Shown here: positions 1 to 9,183 of the stretch, piece by piece
Layout of the letters: each line of letters opens with the position of its first letter
How positions within the stretch are numbered: position 1 is the stretch's first letter
Assembly: GCF_020923495.1 (NCBI RefSeq)
Contig: NZ_CP064048.1
Span: 335,501-399,500, forward strand
Reading direction: 5' to 3'
From: Brevibacillus sedimenti
Lineage (GTDB): Bacteria; Bacillota; Bacilli; Brevibacillales; Brevibacillaceae
DNA: 64,000 bases
The notes under the pieces: model-generated
Databases searched by the model: none
Seen by the model: the letters and a program-made list of their open reading frames with translations, nothing else
Told to the model about the DNA's origin: nothing
Position numbers and translations under genes: made by a program

Positions 1-233
1 CCCGTGTTTCGCTTGTGGGGCGGCAGCGATGTGACATCCCGGCTGCCGAAGCAGATCCGTCCCCTGGTGGGATAGTAAAAGCCGGCGATCATCCGCAGGG
101 TCGTCGTCTTGCCGCAGCCGCTTGGCCCCAAAAAGGTGAAGAATTCGCCTGATTCGATGTGAATGTGAACATCTTCGACCCCTTTTGCGTCGCCAAACTG
201 TTTGCTGACGTGATCAAGTGTTACGCTGCTCAT
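1..233 (-). CDS. ABC transporter ATP-binding protein, N-terminal part (cut by window edge)
   Basis: The first 77 codons of an ABC ATPase run off the left edge of the window. The Walker A loop GPSGCGKTT is visible at about residues 35-43, followed by the usual TLRMIAGF. The start ATG at 233 has a GGGAGG ribosome binding site just upstream. The N-terminal sequence resembles ATPases of Fe(III)/polyamine-type importers. It energises uptake of whatever the lipoprotein encoded immediately upstream binds, and it is the third gene of a ROK regulator-binding protein-ATPase operon. The permease and the rest of the ATPase should lie beyond the window. The substrate cannot be told from this fragment. Confidence 0.9.
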   Translation of the reverse strand, partial: MSSVTLDHVSKQFGDAKGVEDVHIHIESGEFFTFLGPSGCGKTTTLRMIAGFYYPTRGRICFGSRDVTSLPPHKRNT

Positions 234-313
234 CAGGTGTCCTCCCTCTCGAGATTGGCAGGGCGCTGCCCGGCTTCGGCAGTCGCCTGTGCCGGACGGA
301 ACCGGACACGGCC

Positions 314-341
314 AGACGGAAAGGGGTCCCCCTTCCCGTCT
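314..341 (-). other. Intercistronic hairpin between binding protein and ATPase genes
   Basis: A 13-bp stem (AGACGGAAAGGGG with CCCCTTCCCGTCT, one wobble pair) with a 2-nt loop lies between the lipoprotein stop and the ATPase start. No T-run follows on the minus strand. It is more likely an mRNA 3'-end stabiliser or partial attenuator that raises binding protein over ATPase expression, which is a common arrangement in importer operons (inference). Confidence 0.5.
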
Positions 342-362
342 GTTCCTGCTGTCCTCACCCGC

Positions 363-1472
363 TTACTTCTTGCTTTTTCCCTTGATGTTTTCGTCCCAGT
401 ACTGCATCCACTCTTTTTCTTTCTCCGCCATCACATTCCAGTCGAGCTCCAGCGGTTTCAGCTCCAGGTTTTTCATGAAGTCAGGCAGTTCGTCCTTGCT
501 GATGTCGGTGCGTGACGGGAACTGGTAGCGCTCTTTCGCCAACTGCGTGGCGATCTCCGGGCTGAACAGGAACTCGTAGAACTTTTTGGCTGCGTCCATG
601 TTCTTGGCCCCTTTGACGATCGCGACCCCATCGACGAGGATCGGCGCGCCGCTCTCAGGATAGACAAAATCGTACGGATGGTTGTTCTGCTTGCTTTGAA
701 TCAGGACGTCCTGCAGGTTCCACAGGGAAATGACGCCTTCCTGGCGGTCCAGCTTCAGGTAGAGCTGGGTCGGGTCCTGGGCGTACTCCTTGGTGTTGGC
801 GTCCAGTTTTTTCAGCCATTCATACCCTTTTTCCGGCGTGTCTGGCCCCTGACGGTAGATCATCGCCGCGTAAATGGTCCGCATCGTGCCGGACGGCAGG
901 ACGTTGCGGATCACGATTTTATCCTTGTACTTGGGATCGAGCAGGTCGTCCCAGTCCTGCGGCGCTTCTTCTTTCGTCAGCGCCTGCGAATTGTACATGA
1001 TCACCTCGGGCAGCAGCATTTCGCCGTACCAGCGGTCCTGCGGGTCCTTGTACAGATCGGGAATCTTGTCGGCAAACGTCGGTTTGTACGGCTCCAACAG
1101 CCCCTCGTCCGCTGCCGTGCTCAGCGCGGACTGTGTGCCGCCCCACCAGAAATCGGCCTGCGGATTGGCCTTTTCGGCACGCACCCGCTCCAGGATTTGC
1201 TGCGCCCCCATCTCAAATGTTTCCACTTCAATATTGGGATATTTTTCCTTAAACTTGGGCAGGACGATTTCAAAAATATTTTTGTCCCGGGCGGTGTAAA
1301 TGACCAATTTTTGCGATTCGCCGGATGCTGCCGGCTGCGCCTGATCACCGGACTGGCCGCCTGTACCGCTGTCCGCCTGTCCTCCGCCGGAACAAGCGGC
1401 GACGGTCAGGGCCAGCGAGCCGACAAACACGCCGCGAAGCCATTTTTTCCATGTGCTGTTGGACGTTTTCAC
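363..1472 (-). CDS. ABC transporter substrate-binding lipoprotein, family 1 (Fe(III)/polyamine-like)
   Basis: A 369-residue extracellular solute-binding protein. The signal peptide ends in a lipobox (TVAAC) with the lipidated Cys at residue 27, followed by a Gly/Ser/Gln-rich linker. The mature part begins LVIYTARDKNIFEIVLPKF and keeps the pattern of family 1 binding proteins of the Fe(III) type (QADFWWGGTQSAL, GVAIVKGAKN). It should deliver a ligand to the membrane importer whose ATPase follows. The start is GTG at 1472 with an AAGGGGG site. It lies 24 bp after the ROK regulator gene, so the two are co-transcribed. The ligand is uncertain: the fold suggests iron or a small anion, while a ROK regulator suggests a sugar. 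Confidence 0.85.
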   Translation of the reverse strand: MKTSNSTWKKWLRGVFVGSLALTVAACSGGGQADSGTGGQSGDQAQPAASGESQKLVIYTARDKNIFEIVLPKFKEKYPNIEVETFEMGAQQILERVRAEKANPQADFWWGGTQSALSTAADEGLLEPYKPTFADKIPDLYKDPQDRWYGEMLLPEVIMYNSQALTKEEAPQDWDDLLDPKYKDKIVIRNVLPSGTMRTIYAAMIYRQGPDTPEKGYEWLKKLDANTKEYAQDPTQLYLKLDRQEGVISLWNLQDVLIQSKQNNHPYDFVYPESGAPILVDGVAIVKGAKNMDAAKKFYEFLFSPEIATQLAKERYQFPSRTDISKDELPDFMKNLELKPLELDWNVMAEKEKEWMQYWDENIKGKSKK

Positions 1473-1496
1473 AATCGAATCCCCCTTTTTTTCACT

Positions 1497-2675
1497 CTAT
1501 TTGTCCAGCAATTTCGTAGATGGAAACGCTTCCAGGACGCTGTGAACGGCCCCGATCAACCCCGCCTCTTCACCAAGTCGCGCTTTTTCCATACGGGGCA
1601 CAACGGGCACCCATTCCGCCAGCCACTCGCGAATCTGCTTCACCCCTTTTTCGTCGATATGAACCATCTCTCCGCTCAGAATCAACAGCTCCGGGTTCAG
1701 CACGCTGACGATATTGGCCATCGCGTAGGCCCAGTGTCGGTATACGTCATCCAGCAACCGCGCGGCCTCCCGGTTGTCCTGCCGAGCTTGACCGATCAGC
1801 GTCTCTATGATACTCGACCCTTCCTGAAGGTCGGAGAGAAAGGCCTTCGCCTGTGCTTTGACGCCAGGGACGGAGTAATGCGTCTCAAACACGCCGTACG
1901 CTCCGTCGCGCCGGCTGTGTACGGGGCCGATCAGCATGTAACCGATCTCGCCCGCTGCGTCCCGGCTTCCCCGGTATAACTGGCCGTCCAGGATGATGCC
2001 GGAGCCGATCCCCGTGCCGACGTAGATGTAGACAACGTTGGAATAGCCGACACCGACACCGCGGACGCTCTCGCCCAGAGTCATCATGTTGACGTCATTG
2101 TCGATGATGACCGGCACCTCCAGCCGTTCCTCGATGGTCTGCCTGATCGGCGATCCCATCCAGCCCGTGCTGGGAGCAAAGCTGACCGTACCGCTGCCCC
2201 GCTGGGTGACCCCGGGCAGGCCGACACCGATGCCCAGCAGCCTGTCGCGCGGCAAGCTGCTCTCCGCCAGCAGACGGTCCAGTCCCGCTGCCAAATCCTC
2301 GATCACCCGTTCTCCGTCGGCCGGCTGGGCCAGACGTTTGCGGTACCGGGCCAAAAACTCGCCTTTCAGGTCGGCCACCGCCATCTCCAGCGCGGAGCCT
2401 TCAAACACTGCGCCGACGATCGCGTACGCCTGGTAGTTGTACTCCAGCAGGATCGGCTTTCGGCCGCCACGGGAGTCGCCCATCCCCACCTCCTGGAGCA
2501 GCCCATCCTGAATCATCTCCTCCACCAGGGCGGAAACGCAGGGGCGGCTCAGCTGCGTCTGTTTGGCAATGTCGGCGCGGGAGATCTGACCGTGCTGAAT
2601 CACCTGCTGCAAGATCTCTTCCTTGTTCCACTTTTTCACCAGTTTGCTGCTGCCCGTTTTTCTGGACGAACGCAC
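1497..2675 (-). CDS. ROK-family transcriptional repressor (XylR/NagC type)
   Basis: A 392-residue protein with an N-terminal winged helix (residues about 15-75, containing ISRADIAKQTQLSRPCVSALVEEM) and a C-terminal ROK sugar-kinase-like domain (GIGVGLPG, IIDNDVNMMTLGE, GTGIGSGIILDGQLYRG). The ROK zinc-binding CGC motif is not recognisable: the equivalent stretch reads MLIGPVHSRRDGAYGVFE. It starts with GTG at 2675, preceded by GGTGGTGAG. It heads the operon with the ABC importer. A perfect 8-bp inverted repeat of the XylR style lies just upstream of the start, which predicts autorepression relieved by a sugar or sugar phosphate (inference). Confidence 0.85.
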   Translation of the reverse strand: MRSSRKTGSSKLVKKWNKEEILQQVIQHGQISRADIAKQTQLSRPCVSALVEEMIQDGLLQEVGMGDSRGGRKPILLEYNYQAYAIVGAVFEGSALEMAVADLKGEFLARYRKRLAQPADGERVIEDLAAGLDRLLAESSLPRDRLLGIGVGLPGVTQRGSGTVSFAPSTGWMGSPIRQTIEERLEVPVIIDNDVNMMTLGESVRGVGVGYSNVVYIYVGTGIGSGIILDGQLYRGSRDAAGEIGYMLIGPVHSRRDGAYGVFETHYSVPGVKAQAKAFLSDLQEGSSIIETLIGQARQDNREAARLLDDVYRHWAYAMANIVSVLNPELLILSGEMVHIDEKGVKQIREWLAEWVPVVPRMEKARLGEEAGLIGAVHSVLEAFPSTKLLDK

Positions 2676-2698
2676 GCCTTTTCACTCACCACCAAACA

Positions 2699-2717
2699 GT
2701 TAGTTAACCTAACTAAC
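2699..2717 (-). promoter_or_regulatory. ROK-type operator
   Basis: GTTAGTTA-ACC-TAACTAAC is a perfect inverted repeat with a 3-bp centre. It lies between the promoter and the ROK start codon, at about +12 to +30. The half-site resembles XylR operators of Bacillus, which also carry TTAGTT arms. Binding here would block the operon. Confidence 0.7.
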
Positions 2718-2729
2718 AAAGTTATCCAA

Positions 2730-2758
2730 ATTATACCGCCCATACACAGAATAGTCAA
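2730..2758 (-). promoter_or_regulatory. Sigma-A promoter of the ROK-ABC operon
   Basis: Minus-strand TTGACT, a 17-bp spacer and TATAAT. Confidence 0.8.
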
Positions 2759-2917
2759 ACTATTTCGCTTCAATGATATGCACCACCCACAGGTTATCTT
2801 GCCAAACTCCGCACTCGCTCAGCGTTCTTCGCCCCGCCTCTGAATACACATGTAGTACGTTTTGGACGTTTTCCCGCTCGTATCACACTATCCCAGCGAA
2901 GAAGGAAGTGGATCAAC

Positions 2918-3634
2918 GTGAAGCGAACCGGGAGTACCGGGAAAACCGGCATCTCCATTATCACCTGCACCAAACGTCCCGGCATGATGCGCAACCTGTT
3001 TCAGAATTATCTGCGGCAGCGCGGAGTCAACAAGGAATTGATCGTAGTGCTGAACAACGATGCGATGAGCGAAGCGCGCTACAAAAATTACGCCCGTTCG
3101 TTTCCCAACGTGTCCGTCTACAAACTGCCCGGACGGACGTCACTCGGCGCCTGCCTGAACTTTGCCGCAAGCAAGGCACGCTATCCCTACCTCGCCAAAT
3201 TTGACGACGACGATTACTACGCCCCCCGCTACGCGGCTGACACGCTGCGCGCGTTTGCCCGATCAAAGGCGGCCGTCGTCGGGAAGCGCTCGTATTTTAT
3301 GTACTTTTCTGGTTTGCGGCTGCTGACCCTGCAATATCCGGGGAACGAACACAGGATGACAGGGCGGATCGCAGGCGGGACCCTCGCATTTCGGCGAAGC
3401 GTATGGAACCGTGTCCGTTTTGCCAACCGCTCGCTGGGGGAGGATGTCGCGTTCCTGCGGAATTGCCGCCGCCTCGGCTTTCGCATCTACTCGGGCAGCC
3501 GTTTTCACTACTGTGCAATTCGCCGAAAAAACGTCGGCAGCCACACCTGGAAAGCAGGCCACCGGTACCTGCTCTCCCGGCCGCACAGGCGGATTGCCCG
3601 CACGGTCAACTATCGCAAGTTTGTCGTCGGATAG
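2918..3634 (+). CDS. Family 2 glycosyltransferase (GT-A fold)
   Basis: A 238-residue cytosolic glycosyltransferase. It opens with the nucleotide-sugar binding strand ISIITCTKRP, has ELIVVLNND, and carries an acidic metal/nucleotide-binding cluster FDDDDYY at about residues 93-99. A later GGTLAFRRSVW and LGEDVAFLRNC resemble the acceptor and catalytic Asp region of GT2 enzymes. The GTG start at 2918 is preceded by GAAGGAAG. It stands alone on the plus strand between two minus-strand transcription units. It probably transfers a sugar in cell-surface polysaccharide or glycoprotein synthesis, but the donor and acceptor are unknown. Confidence 0.8.
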   Translation: MKRTGSTGKTGISIITCTKRPGMMRNLFQNYLRQRGVNKELIVVLNNDAMSEARYKNYARSFPNVSVYKLPGRTSLGACLNFAASKARYPYLAKFDDDDYYAPRYAADTLRAFARSKAAVVGKRSYFMYFSGLRLLTLQYPGNEHRMTGRIAGGTLAFRRSVWNRVRFANRSLGEDVAFLRNCRRLGFRIYSGSRFHYCAIRRKNVGSHTWKAGHRYLLSRPHRRIARTVNYRKFVVG

Positions 3635-3642
3635 GAGTTGCC

Positions 3643-3695
3643 AGAAAAACAACAGCCCGGGAGGGGGTGATCCCTTGATCTTCCCGCGCCCGGGC
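3643..3695 (-). terminator. Rho-independent terminator of the chemoreceptor gene
   Basis: GCCCGGGC pairs with CCCGGGC across a long loop. The minus strand continues TGTTGTTTTTC. The long loop makes it less certain than the other terminators in the window. Confidence 0.5.
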
Positions 3696-3736
3696 AATCT
3701 GAATACGCACAGATCGTGCTTATACTTCATGTACGG

Positions 3737-5722
3737 TTATACTTTGAAACTGCCTACCATCTCCTGCAGATCTTCGGCCATCTTCGCCAGCGCCGTGGCC
3801 GACGCGTTGATCTCCTCCATGGAAGCCAACTGCTGCTGAGCTGCGGCGGAAACGTTTTGCGTACCAAATGCCGCTTCCTCTGCCACTTCCCGGATCGTAT
3901 GCGTCGTCTCCACCACGCGTTTTGTGCCTTCGGTCAACTGCTGCACCGCGCCGGACACCTCCTGGATTTGTCCAGCCAGCTCTTCCACTGCCGCACGAAT
4001 CTCTTCGAAGGAGGCCCCAGCCGCATGGACCACGTCAATTCCCGCGGCCACCTCCTGGGTCACCGTGTGCATGGAACGAACCGCATCGTTCGTCTCCTGG
4101 CGGATCACCGCAATGAGTTCGGCAATCTTTTGCGTGGATTGCGTCGTCTGCTCTGCCAGCTTGCGCACTTCATCCGCCACCACGGCAAATCCCCGGCCGT
4201 GTTCACCTGCCCGCGCTGCTTCGATAGCGGCATTGAGCGCCAGCAGGTTGGTCTGATCGGCAATCTCGGAGATGACGTCGACGATGCTGCCGATCTCCTG
4301 CGAGCGCTTGCCCAGTCCGTCCACGGTATGCGCCAATTCCTTGACGGTGACACTCATTTCCGTCATTTGGTTGATCGCTGTTTGCACGGTCTGGCTGCCG
4401 GAAGCTGCCTTGTCCGAAGCCTCGGAAGCCAGTCCAGCCACCTGCTGCGTGTTGCCGTTGATCTGTTCCGCAGCGCTTGCCATCATGTTGACCACCTGGT
4501 ACGCCTCTTCCACGCCAGCTACCTGCTTGTCCGCCCCGACGGCCACTTCCTGAATCGCGGACGAGATTTGTTCGCTGGCCTTGCTGCTCTGATCCGCGCT
4601 TGCCATCAGCTCCTCAGCCGACGCCGCCACCTGGACGGCACCCTGGTTCACCTTGGCCAGGACAGACTGCAGCGACAGGCGCATGCCCTCGAAGCTCTCC
4701 GCCAAGCGGCCGATTTCGTCCCTGGCATTTACTCTTACTGGTTCAGACAGGTCGCCCTCGCTGATCTTGGCGGCGGCCGCCATCAATACGGCGAGCGGAC
4801 GCGTGATCAAGCGGACAATCCACAGCACCAGCACGGCGCCGCCGATCACTGCTACGGCCACGATCGTCAAAATGGGAGGCAGCACGTCGGAGGCCTCTGC
4901 TTCCGCTTCACTCACGTAATAGGTGCCCAGCAGCTTCCAACCGGTCAGTCCGTTGGTGACAAACGCCATTCGCTTGCTCTGTCCGTCCTGGTTGACGAAC
5001 TCAAACGTGCCCGCTTCGTTAGCATACACGTGGTCGATATAATCTGCTTTCTCCGCTTCCGTCCCCGCTTTCTGCTGGGGATGGACGATGAACTTCCGCT
5101 GTTTGTCCATCAGCACGACGTAGCCGAATTCGCCGATTTTGACCCGGCTGGTGATTTCGGCCAGTGCCTGCAGACTGAGGTCGAGCCCGACCACTCCGTG
5201 CCCGTCTTTTGTCGTCCGGGCAATGGTGATGACGGGGAGGTCTGTAGACGCAGAAATGTACGGATCAGTGATGACCGTTTTTCCCTTGTTCTCCATGGCT
5301 TGTTGGTACCAGGGTCTAGTACGCGGGTCATACCCGGCCTTTACCGACACCGTGCTGACAAACGCCCCCGTCTCCGTTCCGATGTAGATACCTTCCCACT
5401 CGTTGTGGATGGTGGCGGCCTCCTGCAAATACGCATGCGCTGCGGAATCGTTGCTCGTCAGCCCCTGTCCCGCCAGATGAGAAGCGACCCGCTCCACCTC
5501 CTTCATCTGCAAATCCAGATAGGCATCAATTGTTCCGGCCAGGGTCTTCACCTGCTCGTCAGCCCGCTGCAGCAGTTGGTCCTCGATTTCCTGCTTGGCG
5601 CTGTAGAACGAGACCCCTGAGATCAGCAGACTCGGCAACAGCAGAATCACGGCAAAGGTCAACAGCAGTTTTCCTTTCATCTGCAGCGAACGTGTTCGTT
5701 TTGGCTCGGTAGGCCCATTCAT
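3737..5722 (-). CDS. Methyl-accepting chemotaxis protein (dCache sensor)
   Basis: A 661-residue chemoreceptor. A first membrane helix near residues 19-40 is followed by an extracellular sensor of about 250 residues with dCache features ([27 protein letters not shown]). A second membrane helix ([19 protein letters not shown]) leads into a HAMP domain and a long cytoplasmic coiled coil. The hairpin tip [19 protein letters not shown] contacts CheA/CheW. The ATG at 5722 was chosen because an AGGAGG site lies 7 nt upstream; the reading frame is open further upstream without such a site. The ligand is unknown. No che genes are nearby, so this is an orphan receptor feeding the central chemotaxis cluster. 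Confidence 0.93.
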   Translation of the reverse strand: MNGPTEPKRTRSLQMKGKLLLTFAVILLLPSLLISGVSFYSAKQEIEDQLLQRADEQVKTLAGTIDAYLDLQMKEVERVASHLAGQGLTSNDSAAHAYLQEAATIHNEWEGIYIGTETGAFVSTVSVKAGYDPRTRPWYQQAMENKGKTVITDPYISASTDLPVITIARTTKDGHGVVGLDLSLQALAEITSRVKIGEFGYVVLMDKQRKFIVHPQQKAGTEAEKADYIDHVYANEAGTFEFVNQDGQSKRMAFVTNGLTGWKLLGTYYVSEAEAEASDVLPPILTIVAVAVIGGAVLVLWIVRLITRPLAVLMAAAAKISEGDLSEPVRVNARDEIGRLAESFEGMRLSLQSVLAKVNQGAVQVAASAEELMASADQSSKASEQISSAIQEVAVGADKQVAGVEEAYQVVNMMASAAEQINGNTQQVAGLASEASDKAASGSQTVQTAINQMTEMSVTVKELAHTVDGLGKRSQEIGSIVDVISEIADQTNLLALNAAIEAARAGEHGRGFAVVADEVRKLAEQTTQSTQKIAELIAVIRQETNDAVRSMHTVTQEVAAGIDVVHAAGASFEEIRAAVEELAGQIQEVSGAVQQLTEGTKRVVETTHTIREVAEEAAFGTQNVSAAAQQQLASMEEINASATALAKMAEDLQEMVGSFKV

Positions 5723-5895
5723 GTCGATTCCTCCTGTTGTTGATGAGCTATAATAAACACAAAAAAAACAGGCCATTCCAAATAAAAAGAACAGCCGTTC
5801 ATCATTGTACAAATATTTCCCGAAAATGACAAGACAAGTATATCCTTCATGCCCATTTTTTTCTTTTTTCTAGATCTTTTTTCGCGGGACGCACG

Positions 5896-8121
5896 TCACT
5901 TCGGTTTCCTAACCTCCAGAAGCGCCTTCATCAACTTGGCAGCCTCCGCCCGGGTCAGCGTTTTGTCTGGTTGGAACGCGTCGGGTGACCCGGAAGGAAG
6001 CAGCCCGTAGGCATGGGCCAGGGCGACGGCGGGCACCAGCCGCTTTTCTACATCCCGATACGGCGACGCAAACAGCCCCGGTTTTTCCAGGAGTTCACCA
6101 TACCCCAGCAGGCGGGCGGCCATTTCCGCCGCTTCTCCGCGGGTCACCGGGCGATCCGGCTCAAACCTGGTCCCCTCCTTGGGGATCAGTCCGTATTGAA
6201 TCGCTTTTTTGATGACACCGTACAGCGGGTGGTTCTCGTCGACGTCAGCAAACCGGTACGGCTGGCGATCTTCGTCGTCATCATCGAGCCCGCTGAACTG
6301 CCGGTGAAACTCGATGCGGTTGACCATGCGCGCCATCATCTGCACCATGTCACCGCGCGTCGCCGCTTTGTCCGGTTCCACCTTGCCGTCAGTCACCGTC
6401 AACAAGCCCTCCCGAATGGCAAACTGCAGTGCTGCCTGCCCGGGATGGTTGTCAATGTCCTGCGGAATTTCTTTTTTCCGCAAGTCGGCAAAACTGAGCC
6501 ACTCCCCGGTCACGGCGTCCACGACTCCCTCATCGCCGACGTAGCTGTAGACAAGCAGCGGTTTGGACTCGCTGTCCGGCAGGTGATAGGCAAGCATCAG
6601 TTTCTTTTGCTCCTGCTCCGTTTTGGCTGCTGCCTTTCGGTCAATTTTGGCCGCCGTTTCCTCTGCACTGACAGGTCCATATTCGTACACGTTCAGCTCT
6701 TCCGCTTCCCCGGTTTCGGGATTGACGATCACGCGGAAATTCCTGTCTTCGATCGGAATGCCGTTCTTCATCCAGCCAAACGTAAACACGTAATACTGCC
6801 CCTGCTCCCGCACCTCCTCCTCGATCGTGCGGGATGCATTGCGGTCGATGAGATAGATGTCCCCCAGCCGTTCGGACAGCAGCGTTTTTACCAGCTTGAC
6901 CGCACTCTCCTGCGCTGCTTTCCACGAGACCGCCTTCTCGATTTTCCGTCCCCGTTCGTAAGAAAACCGCCCTTCCCCGGTGCGGTATTCGACCAAATCC
7001 CCGCGGTCGCTGATGCTGATCTCAAGCGGCTCCACATTTTCCCCCTTGACGTGCAGCGGAGTGAATTCAAAATGCCAGTATCTCGATTCCACGCCATCCA
7101 CTCCCGATCTGGCACCGCCTCCCCTGCTTCCATCGGAACGATAGCTGCCGGGGAGCCGCTTGACCAGCTCTTCGGCGATCTTCTGCGCCTCTTCCTTGCC
7201 GATCAGCTTGTCCGCTGCACGGCTGTTGACCGTGCTCCCCAGCGGCTTGATGCCGACTTCTTCGGCCGGCTCGCCGAGTGCGTTCAGCACCTTCCCGGTC
7301 GTAGCGTCCACGAACTGCGGATCAGTTTGCACGTAGCGATAGACCAGGCGGTACCGATTTGAGTTCGCCGGGTAACGGCCGTTCAGATCACTCTCCCGCG
7401 AGTAGACCAGTGAGGGCGCCGCTTTTTCCGCCAGCAGCCGCTCCGCCTCGTCAGGCTGGATCACTGCCTTGGCGTCAGGCAGTTCTCCCTGGTACCAATT
7501 CCTGATAAACATGATCACTTCGCCGGTTCGATCGACGATCACCAGAACGCCGTTGCCGAGAAAAGGCGTGTCGCCTTCCATGCGCGTATAGGAAAAGACG
7601 CGCGTTCTCCACGGGTCACCCGTAAAATTGGGGAGGCCGGGGTATTCGTTTGGCTTGGACAGCTTCTCCCGCTCTGTTTTGGGGACAACCCGCTCGAGAA
7701 ACTGCTCGGCCTCCCGCAGCGCTTGTTCCTCGCTGACCGCCGACGACGAGTCGCTTTCCCGCTTTTCATCGTAGTGTGAATAATACACCAATTGTCCCGT
7801 CACCGCATCGACGTTGACAGACACACGTCCCTCCCCGCTGTCTTTTACCCAGGTCAGGCTCCACAGCGGATGGTCGAACGGATTTTTTTGATCTTTTTTC
7901 TTGTAGTACGACCGCTCCGGCTTGTAATCGGCCGGTATGTTCAAAAGCTTGCTCATCTGTTGAATCGCCTGCTCCCGCGTCAACTCGTCCGCCTGCTGCC
8001 CGGCGGCCAAGGCGCTCGGCAGGCTGTTCTCCCACACGCCAGCAAGCGGGACGGGAATACCGGCCAGCAGCACCGCTGCCGAAAATCCCGCTGCTACCCG
8101 CAGCATCTTTTTTCTGGTCAT
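5896..8121 (-). CDS. Secreted S-layer-homology protein with YcdB/YcdC (PepSY-like) repeats
   Basis: About 741 residues. A signal peptide (MTRKKMLRVAAGFSAAVLLAG, cleavage near LAAG) is followed by a long region with repeated PepSY/YcdB-like units: TREQAIQQMSKLLNIPADYK, the WHFEFTP segment, and several DAVTGKVL or VNPETGEAEEL motifs. Three SLH modules occupy roughly the last 190 residues (RGDMVQMMARMV, FADVDENHPLYGVIKKAIQYGLI, LTRAEAAKLMKALLEV). The SLH part should anchor it to pyruvylated wall polymer, and PepSY-like domains often inhibit or chaperone proteases. The ATG at 8121 has a GAGAGG site 9-11 nt upstream. A GTG at 8133 is in frame but sits too close to the site. Confidence 0.88.
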   Translation of the reverse strand: MTRKKMLRVAAGFSAAVLLAGIPVPLAGVWENSLPSALAAGQQADELTREQAIQQMSKLLNIPADYKPERSYYKKKDQKNPFDHPLWSLTWVKDSGEGRVSVNVDAVTGQLVYYSHYDEKRESDSSSAVSEEQALREAEQFLERVVPKTEREKLSKPNEYPGLPNFTGDPWRTRVFSYTRMEGDTPFLGNGVLVIVDRTGEVIMFIRNWYQGELPDAKAVIQPDEAERLLAEKAAPSLVYSRESDLNGRYPANSNRYRLVYRYVQTDPQFVDATTGKVLNALGEPAEEVGIKPLGSTVNSRAADKLIGKEEAQKIAEELVKRLPGSYRSDGSRGGGARSGVDGVESRYWHFEFTPLHVKGENVEPLEISISDRGDLVEYRTGEGRFSYERGRKIEKAVSWKAAQESAVKLVKTLLSERLGDIYLIDRNASRTIEEEVREQGQYYVFTFGWMKNGIPIEDRNFRVIVNPETGEAEELNVYEYGPVSAEETAAKIDRKAAAKTEQEQKKLMLAYHLPDSESKPLLVYSYVGDEGVVDAVTGEWLSFADLRKKEIPQDIDNHPGQAALQFAIREGLLTVTDGKVEPDKAATRGDMVQMMARMVNRIEFHRQFSGLDDDDEDRQPYRFADVDENHPLYGVIKKAIQYGLIPKEGTRFEPDRPVTRGEAAEMAARLLGYGELLEKPGLFASPYRDVEKRLVPAVALAHAYGLLPSGSPDAFQPDKTLTRAEAAKLMKALLEVRKPK

Positions 8122-8242
8122 ACCGAAAAACACCTCTCCCCTCTTGGCTTTGCAATTACGAACACAATCTTACCATTTGTCACGAATTGATACAAATTAT
8201 TCCATATACGAGAGGATCATCTATCCACCTGATGCTTTGCAT

Positions 8243-8280
8243 GCAAAAAAAATCTACCCCGGCTGCACCGTGGGTAGATT
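8243..8280 (-). terminator. Terminator of hemQ
   Basis: The 9-bp stem AATCTACCC / GGGTAGATT is followed on the minus strand by an eight-T run. Confidence 0.85.
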
Positions 8281-8293
8281 ATGGTTGAAAGGG

Positions 8294-9046
8294 TTACACC
8301 TGCAGCATTTGCGCAAGCGATTCGGGCGTGACAATGTTGCCCACCAGGAAGTTGCCGAACTCCCCATAGCGTGCGCTCACTTCGTCAAAGCGCATTTCGT
8401 AGACGATGTGCTTGAACTCGAGCGGGTCGTTGGCAAACAGCGTGACGCCCCACTCCCAATCGTCGAAGCCGACCGAGCCGCCGATGATCTGCTTCACTTT
8501 GCCGGCGTACTTGCGGCCGATCATTCCGTGCGAGCGCATCATTTCGGCACGCTGTTCCATCGTCAGCATGTACCAGTTGTCCTGCAGGTTGCGTTTTTTG
8601 TTCATCGGGTAGAAGCAGATGTGCTCCCACTTCGGCAGAATCGGGTAGAGCCGCTCCCGGATTTGCGGATTGGACTTCGGGTCTTCGCCGGGATTATGTA
8701 CGTAGTTGCTCAGCTCCACCACAGAAATATAGGAGTACGGCGCCTCGGTGTACGCGGCGAAGCGGGTCTTGTTGAACGCCGTCTTGATCGCGTCCAGTTC
8801 CTGCATCGTCGGGCGCAGGAACAGGAAGACCAGGTCCGCCTTGTGCCCCAGGATGCTGTAGATGGCCGTGCTGCCTTGCTTCTCCTGTTCATTTGCCTCC
8901 CACTCGCGGATCAGGCCAAACAGCTCGTCCAGTGCGGCCTGGCGCTCTTCGGCCGAAGCCGCTTTCCACTTCTCCCAATTGATCGTGCGGAAATTATGAT
9001 AAGTATACCAGCCTTCCAGCGTAAGCAATGCCTCGTTCGTGCTCAT
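8294..9046 (-). CDS. hemQ: Coproheme decarboxylase HemQ (chlorite dismutase family)
   Basis: A 250-residue protein, the usual length for HemQ. It oxidatively decarboxylates coproheme III to haem b, the last step of the coproporphyrin-dependent pathway of Gram-positive bacteria. The proximal haem ligand His lies in MMRSHGMIGRKY, and the catalytic Tyr region in RERLYPILPKWEHICFYPMNKKR. The true chlorite-dismutase motif is not needed here. The ATG at 9046 is preceded by AAGGAG at 9 nt and matches the usual N-terminus (MSTNEALLTLEGWY). It is monocistronic with its own terminator. No other haem gene is nearby. Confidence 0.95.
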   Translation of the reverse strand: MSTNEALLTLEGWYTYHNFRTINWEKWKAASAEERQAALDELFGLIREWEANEQEKQGSTAIYSILGHKADLVFLFLRPTMQELDAIKTAFNKTRFAAYTEAPYSYISVVELSNYVHNPGEDPKSNPQIRERLYPILPKWEHICFYPMNKKRNLQDNWYMLTMEQRAEMMRSHGMIGRKYAGKVKQIIGGSVGFDDWEWGVTLFANDPLEFKHIVYEMRFDEVSARYGEFGNFLVGNIVTPESLAQMLQV

Positions 9047-9151
9047 CAGGTTCAACTCCTTACGGTAATCTGGTGCATTCTTCTTGGACACTCCCAGTAT
9101 AGCATAACGAACGAAGCGTTATGCGAAACGAATTGGTGAACAAGCGCCGCA

Positions 9152-9183
9152 AACAACGGCCGTTCACACCAGGCGGCCGCTGT
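9152..9183 (-). terminator. Possible terminator of murR-nagB
   Basis: CAGCGGCCG pairs with CGGCCGTTG (one G-U pair) over the nagB stop codon. The minus strand continues TTTG, a weak T-run. Confidence 0.35.

Noticed and set aside
3716-5620. 634-codon plus-strand open frame opposite the chemoreceptor gene
   Set aside because: His/Arg/Leu-rich antisense translation of the MCP; no start signal or domain.
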